From the NCBI RefSeq assembly GCF_030053155.1, contig NZ_CP125645.1, forward strand, positions 229,101 through 293,100: 64,000 nt of DNA, in the 5' to 3' direction. This DNA comes from Rhizobium sp. BT03 (lineage in GTDB: Bacteria > Pseudomonadota > Alphaproteobacteria > Rhizobiales > Rhizobiaceae). Below the pieces are notes generated by a model that was not told where the DNA came from, ran no database searches, and saw only the letters and a list, made by a program, of their open reading frames with translations. Each line of letters starts with the position of its first letter. Position 1 is the stretch's first letter. Shown here in pieces: positions 1 through 8,932 of this stretch. A program made the translations under genes and the position numbers.

Positions 1-17
1 AACAACGGAGCACACCA

Positions 18-1070
18 ATGCACGGACACAAGCGGATTATGGTTACCGGCGGCACCGGGTTTCTAGGATCATTCCTGTGCGAAAGGCTTTTGCGAGAGGG
101 CAACGACGTCCTCTGCGTGGACAATTACTACACCGGTTCGCGCGACAATGTGCTGCACCTTCTCGACGATCCGCGCTTTGAGATCCTTCGCCACGACATT
201 ACCTTCCCGCTCTATGTGGAGGTCGACGAGATCTACAACCTCGCCTGCCCGGCATCTCCGGTCCACTATCAGCACGACCCCGTGCAGACAGTGAAGACCA
301 ATGTGCACGGCGCCATCAACATGCTCGGCTTGGCAAAACGCACCAAGGCGAAGATCTTCCAGGCCTCCACCAGCGAAGTTTACGGTGATCCGGCCGTCCA
401 TCCTCAACCCGAGGAGTATCGCGGCAGCGTCAATCCCATAGGCCCGCGAGCATGTTATGATGAAGGCAAACGGTGTGCCGAAACATTGTTCTTCGACTAT
501 CATCGTCAATACGGTGTGGAAATCCGGGTGGCGCGGATCTTCAACACCTACGGGCCGCGCATGCAGACCAATGACGGCCGCGTCGTCTCGAATTTCATCG
601 TTCAGGCGCTTCAAAACGAACCGATCACCATCTTCGGCAACGGCACGCAGACGCGCTCCTTCTGCTATGTAGACGATCTGATCGAGGGCTTCATCCGCCT
701 GATGGGCGCGCCGGCCGGGGTCACGGGTCCGATCAATCTCGGTAACCCGGGAGAATTCCAGGTTCGGGAACTGGCCGAAATGGTCATCGAGATGACGGGA
801 TCGAAATCAGGCATCGTTTACAATCCTCTGCCGATTGACGATCCGACCCAGCGCAAGCCCGACATCAGTCGCGCAAAGCACGATCTGGGCTGGCAGCCGA
901 CGGTGAACCTGCGGGAGGGGCTCGAGAAAACCATCGCATATTTCGAGTGGAAGCTTTCTGGCGGAGCCAAAAGCGCGCCTGGCATCCGGTCCTCGCGAAC
1001 GGCTTACACCTATCTGCCTACCCCGGCCGTCGGCCTTCCCGTTCCGCAAGCTGCGCCGCTCGGAAGGTGA
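18..1070 (+). CDS. UDP-glucuronate decarboxylase (UDP-xylose synthase-type SDR epimerase)
   Basis: The 350-aa protein is an extended short-chain dehydrogenase. It has the N-terminal NAD-binding glycine motif VTGGTGFLG (about residues 9-17), the STSEVYGDP segment and the catalytic Tyr-x-x-x-Lys in [11 protein letters not shown], a combination typical of UDP-glucuronic acid decarboxylases, which make UDP-xylose from UDP-glucuronate in the cytoplasm. An SD-like CGGAG lies upstream of the ATG at 18. Residues beyond about 315 form a Ser/Ala/Pro-rich tail not needed for the fold. Two glycosyltransferases follow on the same strand, so a xylose-containing surface polysaccharide or glycoconjugate is a reasonable inference. 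A related dTDP-glucose or UDP-sugar epimerase cannot be fully excluded. Confidence 0.85.
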   Translation: MHGHKRIMVTGGTGFLGSFLCERLLREGNDVLCVDNYYTGSRDNVLHLLDDPRFEILRHDITFPLYVEVDEIYNLACPASPVHYQHDPVQTVKTNVHGAINMLGLAKRTKAKIFQASTSEVYGDPAVHPQPEEYRGSVNPIGPRACYDEGKRCAETLFFDYHRQYGVEIRVARIFNTYGPRMQTNDGRVVSNFIVQALQNEPITIFGNGTQTRSFCYVDDLIEGFIRLMGAPAGVTGPINLGNPGEFQVRELAEMVIEMTGSKSGIVYNPLPIDDPTQRKPDISRAKHDLGWQPTVNLREGLEKTIAYFEWKLSGGAKSAPGIRSSRTAYTYLPTPAVGLPVPQAAPLGR

Positions 1071-1195
1071 ACAGAAACGGCAAAACGCAAATCAAGGCTC
1101 GGTTCCGGTCAATGAACCGAGCCTCAAACCGCGGTTTGCAAAGAGCCGCGACCGTCGGACCTGCAAATCGCCGCAAAACACTGAGGACATGAAGC

Positions 1196-2011
1196 ATGCG
1201 CATTGCTGTTGTTACGCCATACTACAAGGAGCCTAACGAGCTCCTTGAGCAGTGCCGGGCGAGCGTTCTCGACCAAACCGTTGCATGCGATCATATTTTT
1301 GTTGCCGACGGGTTTCCGAACGCTGTCGTCGGTGGCTGGCGCGCAAAACATTTCATCCTGCCGAATGCCCACGGCGACGCTGGCAACATGGCGCGCGTGA
1401 TCGGCAGCCTCAGCGCCTTTGCCCAGGGCTATGACGCAGTGGCGTTCCTCGATGCGGACAACTGGTACCAATCCGACCACGTCCAGCGCCTGCTTGACCT
1501 TCACCGCCGCACCGGTGCTGCGGTTTGCACCTCGAGACGTTCGATGCACCGCGCGGACGGCAGCTACATGTTCGACGACTCAAAGAGCGACGGCCGCACG
1601 CACGTGGATACCAACTGCCTATTTCTGACGCGACCGGCCCTGCCGATCATCGCGCGCTGGGCTCACATGCCGAGGGAACTCTATCCAGTAGGAGATTCCG
1701 TCTATTGGAGCTCGATCCGGAGTTCCCGGCTGTCGCGCGCTCACGAGCCGACTGCGACGGTATGCTACCGCACGACTTGGGAAGCCGATTACAGGCGGAT
1801 GGGAGAGCCTGCCCCTGCGGGCAGCAAGACCCTCGCCTTCACCGACCAGCCATACTACTGGTTCAAGTCTCTTCCGGCTCGGGATCGCTGGCGCATCTGG
1901 CAGGATTTCGGCTTTCCGCTCAGGCGGCGCACGGTCGCAAAGCTGGTCGGCCAATATGCGCTGTCAAGGCTTTCTCCCTACTCTTATCTCGGCGCCAAAC
2001 ATGAGTACTGA
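1196..2011 (+). CDS. Family 2 glycosyltransferase
   Basis: This 271-aa protein begins with a GT-A nucleotide-sugar-binding strand (MRIAVVTPYYKEPNELL) followed by SVLDQTV, the usual start of a GT2 enzyme. A DxD-like metal/nucleotide motif is visible as FLDADNWY near residue 89. No membrane segment is evident, so it is probably a cytoplasmic or peripheral transferase adding one sugar to a lipid-linked or polysaccharide acceptor. Donor and acceptor cannot be told from sequence. It lies between the UDP-glucuronate decarboxylase and a second GT2 gene, which supports a role in surface-polysaccharide assembly. Confidence 0.75.
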   Translation: MRIAVVTPYYKEPNELLEQCRASVLDQTVACDHIFVADGFPNAVVGGWRAKHFILPNAHGDAGNMARVIGSLSAFAQGYDAVAFLDADNWYQSDHVQRLLDLHRRTGAAVCTSRRSMHRADGSYMFDDSKSDGRTHVDTNCLFLTRPALPIIARWAHMPRELYPVGDSVYWSSIRSSRLSRAHEPTATVCYRTTWEADYRRMGEPAPAGSKTLAFTDQPYYWFKSLPARDRWRIWQDFGFPLRRRTVAKLVGQYALSRLSPYSYLGAKHEY

Positions 2012-2100
2012 CAGTCTGCCGAGCCCCTGATCTCTCGTCTTCCTGCGTCCGGAAGATCTGTCGAACCAAAGAGGGACGCTGTGCGTACGGAGGAAGAAGT

Positions 2101-3093
2101 TTGCAACGTGTTGATGTCGTAATACCCTGCTATAACTATGCCCATTTCCTGCAGGAATGCGTTGAAAGCGTCCTTTCGCAAACGGGCGTCGATGTGCGCG
2201 TGCTCATTCTGGATGACTGCTCGCCGGACAATACGCCGGAAGTCGGAATGGCCCTGGCGTCCCGCGACAAGCGGGTCACTTATCGGCGCCACGCGGCAAA
2301 CATGCGCCACATCGCCACCTATAATGAGGGGATCGATTGGGCCGGCGGTGACTTATTCCTGCTTCTTTCTGCGGATGATTATCTCTGGCCGGGCGCGCTG
2401 GACCGCGCAGCGGAGGTGATGCGCAACTATCCGGATGTGGGGTTGGCGTTCGGGAACGCGATCATAGCCGAGCCAGATGGCAGCATGAGCAAACGCGCCG
2501 ATCCTCTCGGCGACCATTACGTGCCCCCCATGCAGATCTTGTCCGGTCGGCAATTCATGCAGTTGAGTGGAGCACGCAATCTCGTTCCAACGGCGACCGC
2601 TGTCGTGAGGACCGCGCTGCAAAAGCAGGTCGGCGGCTACCTCAAGGAACTGCCGCATGCCGGCGATATGGAAATGTGGCTGCGGCTCGCATCACATGCC
2701 GGCGTAGCTTTCATCAATGCCGATCAAGCAGTATATCGCCAACATGCCTCGAATATGTCGCTGCAATACTATGGAGAAAATATTCTCTCCGATCTTCTGC
2801 AAAGAAAAAAGGTTTTCGATATCCTATTTAGCCAAGCGGCCGATGGCCTCAGAAAAGATGAGATGTTACGGCGCTTTCTTGCCAGAGATCTCGGAAAACA
2901 GGCGCTTCGACAGGCTGGCATCGCATTCAACAACTTCGACGTTGCGACGGCCGTGGCGATTCAGCGCTTTGCATTGGAGGTTTCCCCCAATGTGCGAAAT
3001 TCATTGCCCTGGATCAAATTGGTCTGCAAGCAGACGATCGGCCCAAAGTGCTGGTACGCCTTGAATTCTATGCGGCGAAGAGTTGCCGCATGA
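2101..3093 (+). CDS. Family 2 glycosyltransferase
   Basis: The 330-aa GT2 protein has the canonical start VDVVIPCYNYAHFL, the SVLSQTG segment, the LILDDCSPDNT nucleotide-binding loop and SADDYLWPGAL as the DxD-type motif around residue 92. The start is TTG at 2101, chosen because an AGGAGGAAG-like ribosome binding site sits just upstream and the first residues already form the GT-A strand. It is co-directional with the preceding GT2 gene after an 89-bp gap. The base composition towards the 3' end is a little more AT-rich than the neighbouring genes. The sugar specificity is unknown. Confidence 0.75.
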   Translation: MQRVDVVIPCYNYAHFLQECVESVLSQTGVDVRVLILDDCSPDNTPEVGMALASRDKRVTYRRHAANMRHIATYNEGIDWAGGDLFLLLSADDYLWPGALDRAAEVMRNYPDVGLAFGNAIIAEPDGSMSKRADPLGDHYVPPMQILSGRQFMQLSGARNLVPTATAVVRTALQKQVGGYLKELPHAGDMEMWLRLASHAGVAFINADQAVYRQHASNMSLQYYGENILSDLLQRKKVFDILFSQAADGLRKDEMLRRFLARDLGKQALRQAGIAFNNFDVATAVAIQRFALEVSPNVRNSLPWIKLVCKQTIGPKCWYALNSMRRRVAA

Positions 3094-3203
3094 ACAGGCA
3101 GGACCGGACCGGGTTAGTTCATCCGCAAGTACCGAAACAGCAGTCCCTGTCGAGCACTCGATCGCTGCTCATGCCAAGATCGCGGGAAGCGTAACAGAGC
3201 GCC

Positions 3204-3247
3204 CTCAAAAAACCCGGTGACGCATTTGCGCCACCGGGTGATTTGAG
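3204..3247. terminator. Probable bidirectional terminator hairpin
   Basis: Nested inverted repeats lie between convergent genes: CTCAAA/TTTGAG at the base, CCCGGTG/CACCGGG in the middle and CGC/GCG around an ATTT loop. The A-rich left and T-rich right bases of the stem could serve as U-tracts in either direction. It separates the plus-strand glycosyltransferase from the minus-strand LuxR-type regulator. Confidence 0.7.
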
Positions 3248-3295
3248 CAAAGAACGTGATTCCAAGAATGCTCCAACCAGCACGCGTCTTTACGA

Positions 3296-4051
3296 TCATG
3301 CCGGAATAGTATTTTGGAACAAGTCGTTAAGCTTGAACACGACCTCCGTCCTGTTCGTTGCCTTGACCTTTTTCATGATGTTGCGAACATGAACCTTGAC
3401 GGTGCTTTCTCGCAGGTTGAGCTCATAGGCAATGATCTTGTTCGCCTTCCCGCGGCGCAACGCCGCGACGACTTCGGCCTGGCGATCGGTGAAGATTCCG
3501 GCCAGCGGATGCGCCGTCGGGTTGTTCGACTGCAGCAAGTGACGCATGGCGAACAGGGCGCTTGCCGGCACGAAAAGTCCTCCTGCCACCGATAGCGCAA
3601 TCAGCTCCATGCAGACGCTGATGCTGACGGAGGCAGGTATGTAGCCCTTGGCTCCGTAATCGATCGCCCTGACGATCTGGGCGAAGTCGTCACTATCGGA
3701 CAATATGATGACCGGTGTCGACACGAATTCCGACGAAAGACTCTTGATCTGCTCCGAAACGACAGGGTCGTCGACCGTCTTGCCGCCGACGTTCAAGAGG
3801 ATTGCCGAAAGCGGAGGATATTCTTCACGCTTTTGCTTCCACTCTTCTATCGATCCGAACGCCAGAATCTCGAAATCCGCCGTGTGGGCGGCCATGCATT
3901 GCGCAAGGCAGTGCCGATCGAGTTCCCTCTTGTCGAGAATGACAAGCGAGTGCTTTGACTTTGACGGTCCGGCAAACGTCGTCGAACCATCGTCTATCTC
4001 TAACGGAAGAGATATGTTTTCCTGCCTGTGGCTTATATTTATTGTATCCAA
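3296..4051 (-). CDS. LuxR/NarL-type transcriptional regulator with degenerate receiver domain
   Basis: The protein, about 251 aa, has an N-terminal receiver-like fold (residues ~35-150) and a C-terminal LuxR helix-turn-helix (~188-250; FTDRQAEVVAAL, then NKIIAYELNLRESTVKVHV). In the receiver the phosphorylatable Asp of the third strand is replaced by Asn (AILLNVGGK, N87), and the conserved Lys of the GAKGY-L-x-K motif is absent (GAKGYIPA), so phosphorylation is unlikely. I chose the TTG at 4051 because a GGGAGG SD precedes it at good spacing; another TTG at 4090 would add 13 residues. It lies within the polysaccharide locus and may control it, like the degenerate-receiver biofilm regulators VpsT and CsgD. 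The target genes are an inference. Confidence 0.8.
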   Translation of the reverse strand: MDTINISHRQENISLPLEIDDGSTTFAGPSKSKHSLVILDKRELDRHCLAQCMAAHTADFEILAFGSIEEWKQKREEYPPLSAILLNVGGKTVDDPVVSEQIKSLSSEFVSTPVIILSDSDDFAQIVRAIDYGAKGYIPASVSISVCMELIALSVAGGLFVPASALFAMRHLLQSNNPTAHPLAGIFTDRQAEVVAALRRGKANKIIAYELNLRESTVKVHVRNIMKKVKATNRTEVVFKLNDLFQNTIPA

Positions 4052-4327
4052 CGCCCCATCCTCCCAGCCTTTTTCTACGCGGTACTTCAAAGTCGAATAT
4101 CAAACTCCTCTGTAAATATGGGAGTTTAATTACCAGAAGTGCTAATTTAATACCACAGTTCCAAGGATGTTAAACTAATTAATAGTGGTTACCCCAGCAC
4201 ATAAGTTCCACAGACAGATACAAATGGTTACATCGTTGAAACTGATCGATCTGTGGCTCATTCATTTGTATGTCAATCCATCAGGTTGCTACATATATTC
4301 AGTTTAACTCGCTAAACCCATGTAAAC
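4052..4327. promoter_or_regulatory. AT-rich intergenic region upstream of the LuxR-type regulator
   Basis: This stretch is markedly richer in A and T than the surrounding genes and has no plausible ORF. It must hold the promoter of the minus-strand regulator. No single operator could be assigned with confidence. Confidence 0.45.
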
Positions 4328-4435
4328 TATGCCCTCTTCGACGTGGAGGATCAGGATCGCTCGGCGCGCGACCTGTCGCTGCCGATGGTCGAGGGTCATA
4401 GACGTTCGCATGCGATCGTCATCCAATTTTCGTAA
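4328..4435 (+). pseudogene. Possible short coding remnant
   Basis: A 35-codon open stretch (beginning YALFDVEDQDRSARD, ending at TAA 4433-4435) has typical high-GC rhizobial codon use but sits inside AT-rich intergenic DNA and has no start codon or ribosome binding site of its own. It may be the 3' end of a gene lost by rearrangement. I do not recognise the parent protein, and chance cannot be excluded. Confidence 0.25.
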
Positions 4436-4614
4436 GCAGATACGCCTTTAGGTGAATGAGCTTCAACGTTTTGTTTCTTTACTAAGATGAAGAAAACAAT
4501 TCTTTTTGAAGGGGAAGAAATATTTGCTCTGACGAAACGAAACCTTGGATGCATTCTTGCGATGGCCGGTTTCACCCACGTCAGGGCCTGTTGAAGCGTA
4601 GGGGGCGAGTTGGG

Positions 4615-5121
4615 ATGATTGCATCGAACGTCAACCTGGGTGACGGCTGCGTTATCCACCATCGGGATCTTGTGAATCTCTACGGCTGTACGATCGGCGC
4701 GGGAACGCGCATCGGCACCTTCGTTGAAATCCAGAAAAACGTTCTCGTCGGAAAAGACTGCAAGATCTCCAGCCATTCCTTTCTCTGTGAAGGCGTGACG
4801 CTGGAAGACGGCGTTTTTATCGGCCACGGGGTCATGTTCACCAATGATACCTACCCGCGCGCCGTCAATTCGGACGGCAGTCTGCAGACGGAGGCCGACT
4901 GGGTCGTCATCCCCACTCTGGTCAAGCGCCACGCGTCGATCGGCAGCAACGCCACCATTTTACCCGGCGTGACGATCGGAGAGGCCGCGCAGGTCGGCGC
5001 CGGCGCCGTCGTAACGAAGGATGTGCCTGCCGGCGCCATTGTTGCCGGCGTTCCGGCGAGAATCACCGGTCGCGTTCATGACCGGTCAGTTGACATGCAA
5101 GCGTTGGGAGGAATGCGATGA
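4615..5121 (+). CDS. Left-handed beta-helix N-acetyltransferase (WbpD-like)
   Basis: The protein, about 168 aa, is built almost entirely of hexapeptide repeats (for example VNLGDGC, GCTIGAGTRIG, ILPGVTIGEAAQVGAGAVV, ending VPAGAIVAGVPARI), the signature of the left-handed beta-helix acyltransferases. The ATG at 4615 follows a GGGGGCGAG ribosome binding site; an upstream in-frame ATG at 4549 would add 22 unlikely residues. Its stop overlaps the next start as ATGA at 5118-5121. Together with the Gfo/Idh dehydrogenase and DegT aminotransferase downstream it resembles the WbpD/WbpB/WbpE set that makes 2,3-diacetamido-uronic acid nucleotide sugars. In that case it would N-acetylate the 3-amino sugar using acetyl-CoA. 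Confidence 0.8.
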   Translation: MIASNVNLGDGCVIHHRDLVNLYGCTIGAGTRIGTFVEIQKNVLVGKDCKISSHSFLCEGVTLEDGVFIGHGVMFTNDTYPRAVNSDGSLQTEADWVVIPTLVKRHASIGSNATILPGVTIGEAAQVGAGAVVTKDVPAGAIVAGVPARITGRVHDRSVDMQALGGMR

Positions 5122-6155
5122 TCGGCATTGCTGTCGTTGGGTATGGGTATTGGGGTCCGAACCTGGTTCGTAACATTTCGGAAGCGGCCGGCGCGCAGCT
5201 CCTTTCCGTTTGTGATCTGAATGTCGAACGGTTGGCGGCTGTTAAAAGCCGGTATCCCGCAGTAACGATCACCGACAATTTCGAGGAGGTTCTGCGCGAT
5301 CCGAGAGTGGATGCAATCGCCATCGCAACGCCGGTCTCGACCCACTTCAAGCTCGCAATGCAGGCGATGATGGCCGGCAAGCATGTCTTCGTCGAAAAGC
5401 CGATGGCATCGACGACGGAGGAAGCCGCGCGGATGGTCGAAGAGGCCGCGCGCCGGCGCCTGGTGCTGGCGGTGGATCATACCTTCGTCCACACCGGCGC
5501 CGTCCGCAAGATGCGCGAACTGGTCGAAAGCGGCCTGGGCGATATGTATTATTACGACTCCGTCCGGGTCAATCTGGGGCTCTTCCAGCACGATGTCAGC
5601 GTCATCTGGGACCTTGCGGTGCACGATCTCTCCATCCTGGACCATGTCGTGCAGGAAAGGCCGGTGGCCGTCTCAGCGACGGGCATGAGCCATGTGCTCG
5701 GCGAGCCGGAGAACATCGCCTATCTCACGCTCTTCTTCGAAAGCAAGCTTATTGCCCACGTCCACGTCAATTGGCTGGCACCGGTCAAGGTCCGCCGCAC
5801 GCTGATCGGCTGCAGCAACAAGATGATCGTCTATGACGATCTGGAGCCCAGCGAAAAGATCAAGGTCTATGACAAGGGCATCACCATGTGCCCGAATTCC
5901 GATGCGTATGGCGAGAAGGTGCATCAGATGATGGTCGGCTACCGCAGCGGCGATATGTGGGCGCCCAAGCTCGATATGACCGAGGCGTTGAAACGCGAGC
6001 TGGATCAGTTCGTCGAGTGCATCGAGCAGAATTCGCGCCCCATTGCAGACGGCCACGCCGGGTTGCGTGTCGTGCGTATCCTTGAAGCCGCAAGCCGGTC
6101 GCTCGCTCAGCGCGGTCGCATTATCGAGCTCGAAGAGGCGAGGCGCATTGCATGA
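5118..6155 (+). CDS. Gfo/Idh/MocA-family nucleotide-sugar dehydrogenase (WbpB/WlbA-like)
   Basis: The 345-aa protein has the N-terminal NAD(P)-binding motif VVGYGYWGPNLVRN and the family's catalytic HVFVEKPMA segment with its Lys, followed by the C-terminal alpha/beta domain. Length and order are normal for Gfo/Idh/MocA oxidoreductases. The start overlaps the upstream acetyltransferase stop by ATGA, and its own stop overlaps the aminotransferase start the same way (6152-6155), so translation is probably coupled. By analogy with WbpB/WlbA it would oxidise C3 of a UDP-N-acetyl-glucosaminuronate, making the 3-keto sugar that the next gene product aminates. The exact substrate is inferred from context. 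Confidence 0.8.
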   Translation: MIGIAVVGYGYWGPNLVRNISEAAGAQLLSVCDLNVERLAAVKSRYPAVTITDNFEEVLRDPRVDAIAIATPVSTHFKLAMQAMMAGKHVFVEKPMASTTEEAARMVEEAARRRLVLAVDHTFVHTGAVRKMRELVESGLGDMYYYDSVRVNLGLFQHDVSVIWDLAVHDLSILDHVVQERPVAVSATGMSHVLGEPENIAYLTLFFESKLIAHVHVNWLAPVKVRRTLIGCSNKMIVYDDLEPSEKIKVYDKGITMCPNSDAYGEKVHQMMVGYRSGDMWAPKLDMTEALKRELDQFVECIEQNSRPIADGHAGLRVVRILEAASRSLAQRGRIIELEEARRIA

Positions 6156-7255
6156 TCCCGTTCCTGGACCTCAAGGCACAATATCAATCGATCAAGGGCG
6201 AAATCGACGCCGCCGTGCTCGGCGTCCTGGCCTCAGGGCAATACATACTCGGCGAAGAGGTTGCCCGCCTCGAGCAGGAATTCGCCGCGTATTGCAACGT
6301 CAAACATGCGATCGCGGTCAACACCGGAACGAGCGCCCTGCACCTGTCGCTGCTCGCGGCGGGTGTCGGCCCCGGCGATGAAGTCATCACCGTGCCATTT
6401 ACCTTCGTCGCCACCGTATCGGCGATCTGCTACGCCGGTGCACGACCGGTGTTCGTCGATGTCGAGCCCGTGACGCTGACGATGGATCCGGCCCAGCTCG
6501 AGGCAAAGATCACACCCCGAACCAAGGCCATTATTCCCGTCCATCTCTACGGTCAGATGGCCGATATGGACGCGATCAAGGCGATCGCCGACCACTACCG
6601 GATACCGGTCATCGAGGACGCCTGCCAGGCGCACGGAGCGCAATACAAAGGTGCGCGCGCCGGCAGCATCGGCACATCCGGCTGCTTCAGCTTCTATCCC
6701 GGCAAAAACCTCGGCGCTTGCGGCGAGGGCGGTATCATCGTCACCAACAGCGACGATCAGGCCAGGACGATGCGCATGCTGCGCGACTGGGGACAGGAAC
6801 AGCGCTATCACCATCTGCTGAAGGGCTTCAACTACCGCATGGATGCCATTCAGGGTGCGATCCTGCGCATCAAGCTCCGGCATCTCGAAGCCTGGACCGA
6901 AGCGCGGCGCGCCCATGGCCGCCGCTACTCCTCGCTGCTGGGGCGATCGGCGCATTTGACGACGCCTGTCGAAATCACCGACCGGCGCCACGTCTACCAC
7001 GTCTATGCCATCAGAAGCCGCGGTCGCGACGAGCTTCAGCGCGTGCTGAGCGCGGAGGGCATTCAGTCCGGGCTGCACTATCCGATCCCTGTTCACCTGC
7101 AGAAGGCCCATGCCGACCTTGGTCACAGGACCGGCGATTTCCCAATCTCGGAAGCCGCCGCACGCGAGGTGCTCTCGCTGCCGATCTATCCAGAGATGCC
7201 CGCATGGCACGTCGATCAGGTGGCCGCAGCGCTGGAATACGCCTATGTCAGTTGA
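6152..7255 (+). CDS. DegT/DnrJ/EryC1-family sugar aminotransferase (WbpE-like)
   Basis: The 367-aa protein begins MIPFLDLKAQYQSIKGEI, a typical DegT N-terminus. It has NTGTSALHLSL for the PLP phosphate cup, IEDACQAHGA with the PLP-binding Asp, and the Schiff-base Lys in FSFYPGKNLGACGEGG. It would transfer an amino group to a keto nucleotide sugar, most likely the product of the adjacent dehydrogenase. Start and stop are tightly coupled to its neighbours (ATGA overlap upstream, 11-bp overlap downstream). The family assignment is very sure; the exact sugar is inferred. Confidence 0.88.
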   Translation: MIPFLDLKAQYQSIKGEIDAAVLGVLASGQYILGEEVARLEQEFAAYCNVKHAIAVNTGTSALHLSLLAAGVGPGDEVITVPFTFVATVSAICYAGARPVFVDVEPVTLTMDPAQLEAKITPRTKAIIPVHLYGQMADMDAIKAIADHYRIPVIEDACQAHGAQYKGARAGSIGTSGCFSFYPGKNLGACGEGGIIVTNSDDQARTMRMLRDWGQEQRYHHLLKGFNYRMDAIQGAILRIKLRHLEAWTEARRAHGRRYSSLLGRSAHLTTPVEITDRRHVYHVYAIRSRGRDELQRVLSAEGIQSGLHYPIPVHLQKAHADLGHRTGDFPISEAAAREVLSLPIYPEMPAWHVDQVAAALEYAYVS

Positions 7256-7964
7256 TCGTGCGGGCGAGGCCAGGGTCGTGCAGGCGGTCCACGGCCGTCA
7301 TGAAAGGCCGGCGGATCCCCCCTACCAGGCGGGGCTCGCCGAAGAACTCAGGCAATCCTATGGGCGCGCCGGCCTGATCGAACTCTACGGTCGCTTCGCG
7401 ACGGGAGATGGTGTCGTCGACACCATGATGCGCAAGGCCATCTGGCAAGCGATCACGCGGAGCTGCGGCACGGGATTGCAGGTCGCAGGCGGCGCCGGCT
7501 TCAAACACCCGGAGACGTTCGACATCGGCAACGGGGTGTTCATCGGGGCTCAGGCCTATATCCAGGGACGCTTCGACGGCCGATGCAAGATCGGCGACAA
7601 TGTCTGGATCGGGCCGATGGCCTATTTCGACGCTCGCGATCTCGTGATCGAGGATTCTGTCGGGTGGGGACCCGGCGCCAAGGTGCTCGGCTCGACCCAC
7701 ACGGCATTGCCGGTGGATGTGCCGATCATTCGCACGGATCTTGAAATCAAGCCGGTCCGTATCGGCGCATGGGCCGACATCGGCACCAACGCCACAATCC
7801 TGCCCGGCGTGACCATCGGAAAAGGCGCGATCGTCGGTGCGGGCGCCGTTGTCGTCTCGGATGTCGAGCCGTTTTCAGTTGTCGCCGGCGTGCCGGCGAA
7901 ATTCATACGCTGGCGCACGGAAGCCGATCCTGTGCTGGATATATCGCATGGAGGAAGATCGTGA
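7245..7964 (+). CDS. Left-handed beta-helix acetyltransferase
   Basis: The protein, about 239 aa, has an N-terminal region of about 90 residues with no repeats, then hexapeptide repeats (GNGVFIGAQAYI, GDNVWIGPMAYF, ILPGVTIGKGAIVGAGAVVV) and the usual end VVAGVPAKFIRW, as in CoA-dependent sugar O- or N-acetyltransferases of the WcaF/maltose-acetyltransferase type. I chose the ATG at 7245 because it overlaps the aminotransferase stop by 11 bp; the longer in-frame opening from 7110 lies inside the aminotransferase gene and reads as shadow sequence. The stop overlaps the next GTG start (7961-7964). It may decorate the second sugar made by the epimerase and DegT pair downstream. Confidence 0.78.
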   Translation: MSVDRAGEARVVQAVHGRHERPADPPYQAGLAEELRQSYGRAGLIELYGRFATGDGVVDTMMRKAIWQAITRSCGTGLQVAGGAGFKHPETFDIGNGVFIGAQAYIQGRFDGRCKIGDNVWIGPMAYFDARDLVIEDSVGWGPGAKVLGSTHTALPVDVPIIRTDLEIKPVRIGAWADIGTNATILPGVTIGKGAIVGAGAVVVSDVEPFSVVAGVPAKFIRWRTEADPVLDISHGGRS

Positions 7965-8932
7965 GAAATCAACGGGTGCTCATTACCGGCGGAGCCGGCC
8001 TGATCGGGTCGCATATTGCCGATCTGGTCGCATTGGAAAAACCGCGTGAGATCATCATTCTCGACAACTTCGTGCGCGGACGCCGGGATAATCTCAGTAC
8101 GGCAATAGCCAGCGGGTACGTTAACATCATCGAGGGAGATATCCGCGACAGAGCGCTTCTGGCAAAAGTCTTCGAAGGCGTCGATATCGTGTTTCATCAG
8201 GCCGCCATCCGCATCACGCAATGCGCGGAAGAGCCGCGACTGGCTTTTGATGTGCTTGCGGAGGGCACGTTCAACGTTCTCGAAACTGCCGTCAAGGCAG
8301 GTGTCTCGAAGGTGGTCGCTGCTTCCTCGGCTTCCGTTCTGGGGCTGGCCGAGAGCTTTCCTACGACCGAAGAGCATCATCCCTACAATAACCGGACAAT
8401 CTACGGCGCGGCGAAAACATTCAACGAGGGGCTGATGCGCAGCTTTGCGGAGATGTACGGTCTGCGCTATGTCGCGCTCCGTTATTTCAACGTCTATGGG
8501 CCGCGCATGGACGTTTACGGCGCCTATACGGAAGTTCTGATCCGCTGGATGGAGCGCCTGATGGCGGGAATGCCGCCCCTCATCTATGGGGACGGCAGCC
8601 AGACGATGGACTTCGTCGATGCCCGCGACATCGCCCGCGCAAACATTCTGGCGGCGAAAAGCGATGTCACGGACGAAGTGTTCAACGTCGCGAGCGGCAC
8701 GGAAATAAGCCTGCTGCAACTCGCGAAGATGTTGAGCGACATTATGGGTTCGTCATTGGAGCCGGAGCACAAAGAAGCCCGCACGGTCAACGGCGTCACG
8801 CGTCGTCTTGCCGATATCAGCAAGGCCGAGCGGCTCCTCGGCTTCAAGGCGGAGATCTCCATGGAGCAAGGGCTTCGTGATCTCGTTGCCTGGTGGCAAA
8901 TGCAGACCGACGCAGGGGGGCAGGCGGCATGA
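7961..8932 (+). CDS. NAD-dependent epimerase/dehydratase (extended SDR nucleotide-sugar enzyme)
   Basis: The 323-aa protein starts with GTG at 7961, preceded by a GGAGGA site and overlapping the previous stop by four bases. It opens with RVLITGGAGLIGSHIADL (NAD-binding GxxGxxG) and carries the catalytic ASSASVLG and Tyr-x-x-x-Lys (IYGAAKTFNEG), then the RYFNVYGPRMD motif common to sugar epimerases. An UDP-glucose/UDP-GlcNAc 4-epimerase or a 4,6-dehydratase-type activity is possible; the sequence alone does not decide. It lies between an acetyltransferase and a second DegT aminotransferase, which suggests a second amino-sugar branch. The stop overlaps the DegT start (ATGA, 8929-8932). Confidence 0.8.
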   Translation: MRNQRVLITGGAGLIGSHIADLVALEKPREIIILDNFVRGRRDNLSTAIASGYVNIIEGDIRDRALLAKVFEGVDIVFHQAAIRITQCAEEPRLAFDVLAEGTFNVLETAVKAGVSKVVAASSASVLGLAESFPTTEEHHPYNNRTIYGAAKTFNEGLMRSFAEMYGLRYVALRYFNVYGPRMDVYGAYTEVLIRWMERLMAGMPPLIYGDGSQTMDFVDARDIARANILAAKSDVTDEVFNVASGTEISLLQLAKMLSDIMGSSLEPEHKEARTVNGVTRRLADISKAERLLGFKAEISMEQGLRDLVAWWQMQTDAGGQAA

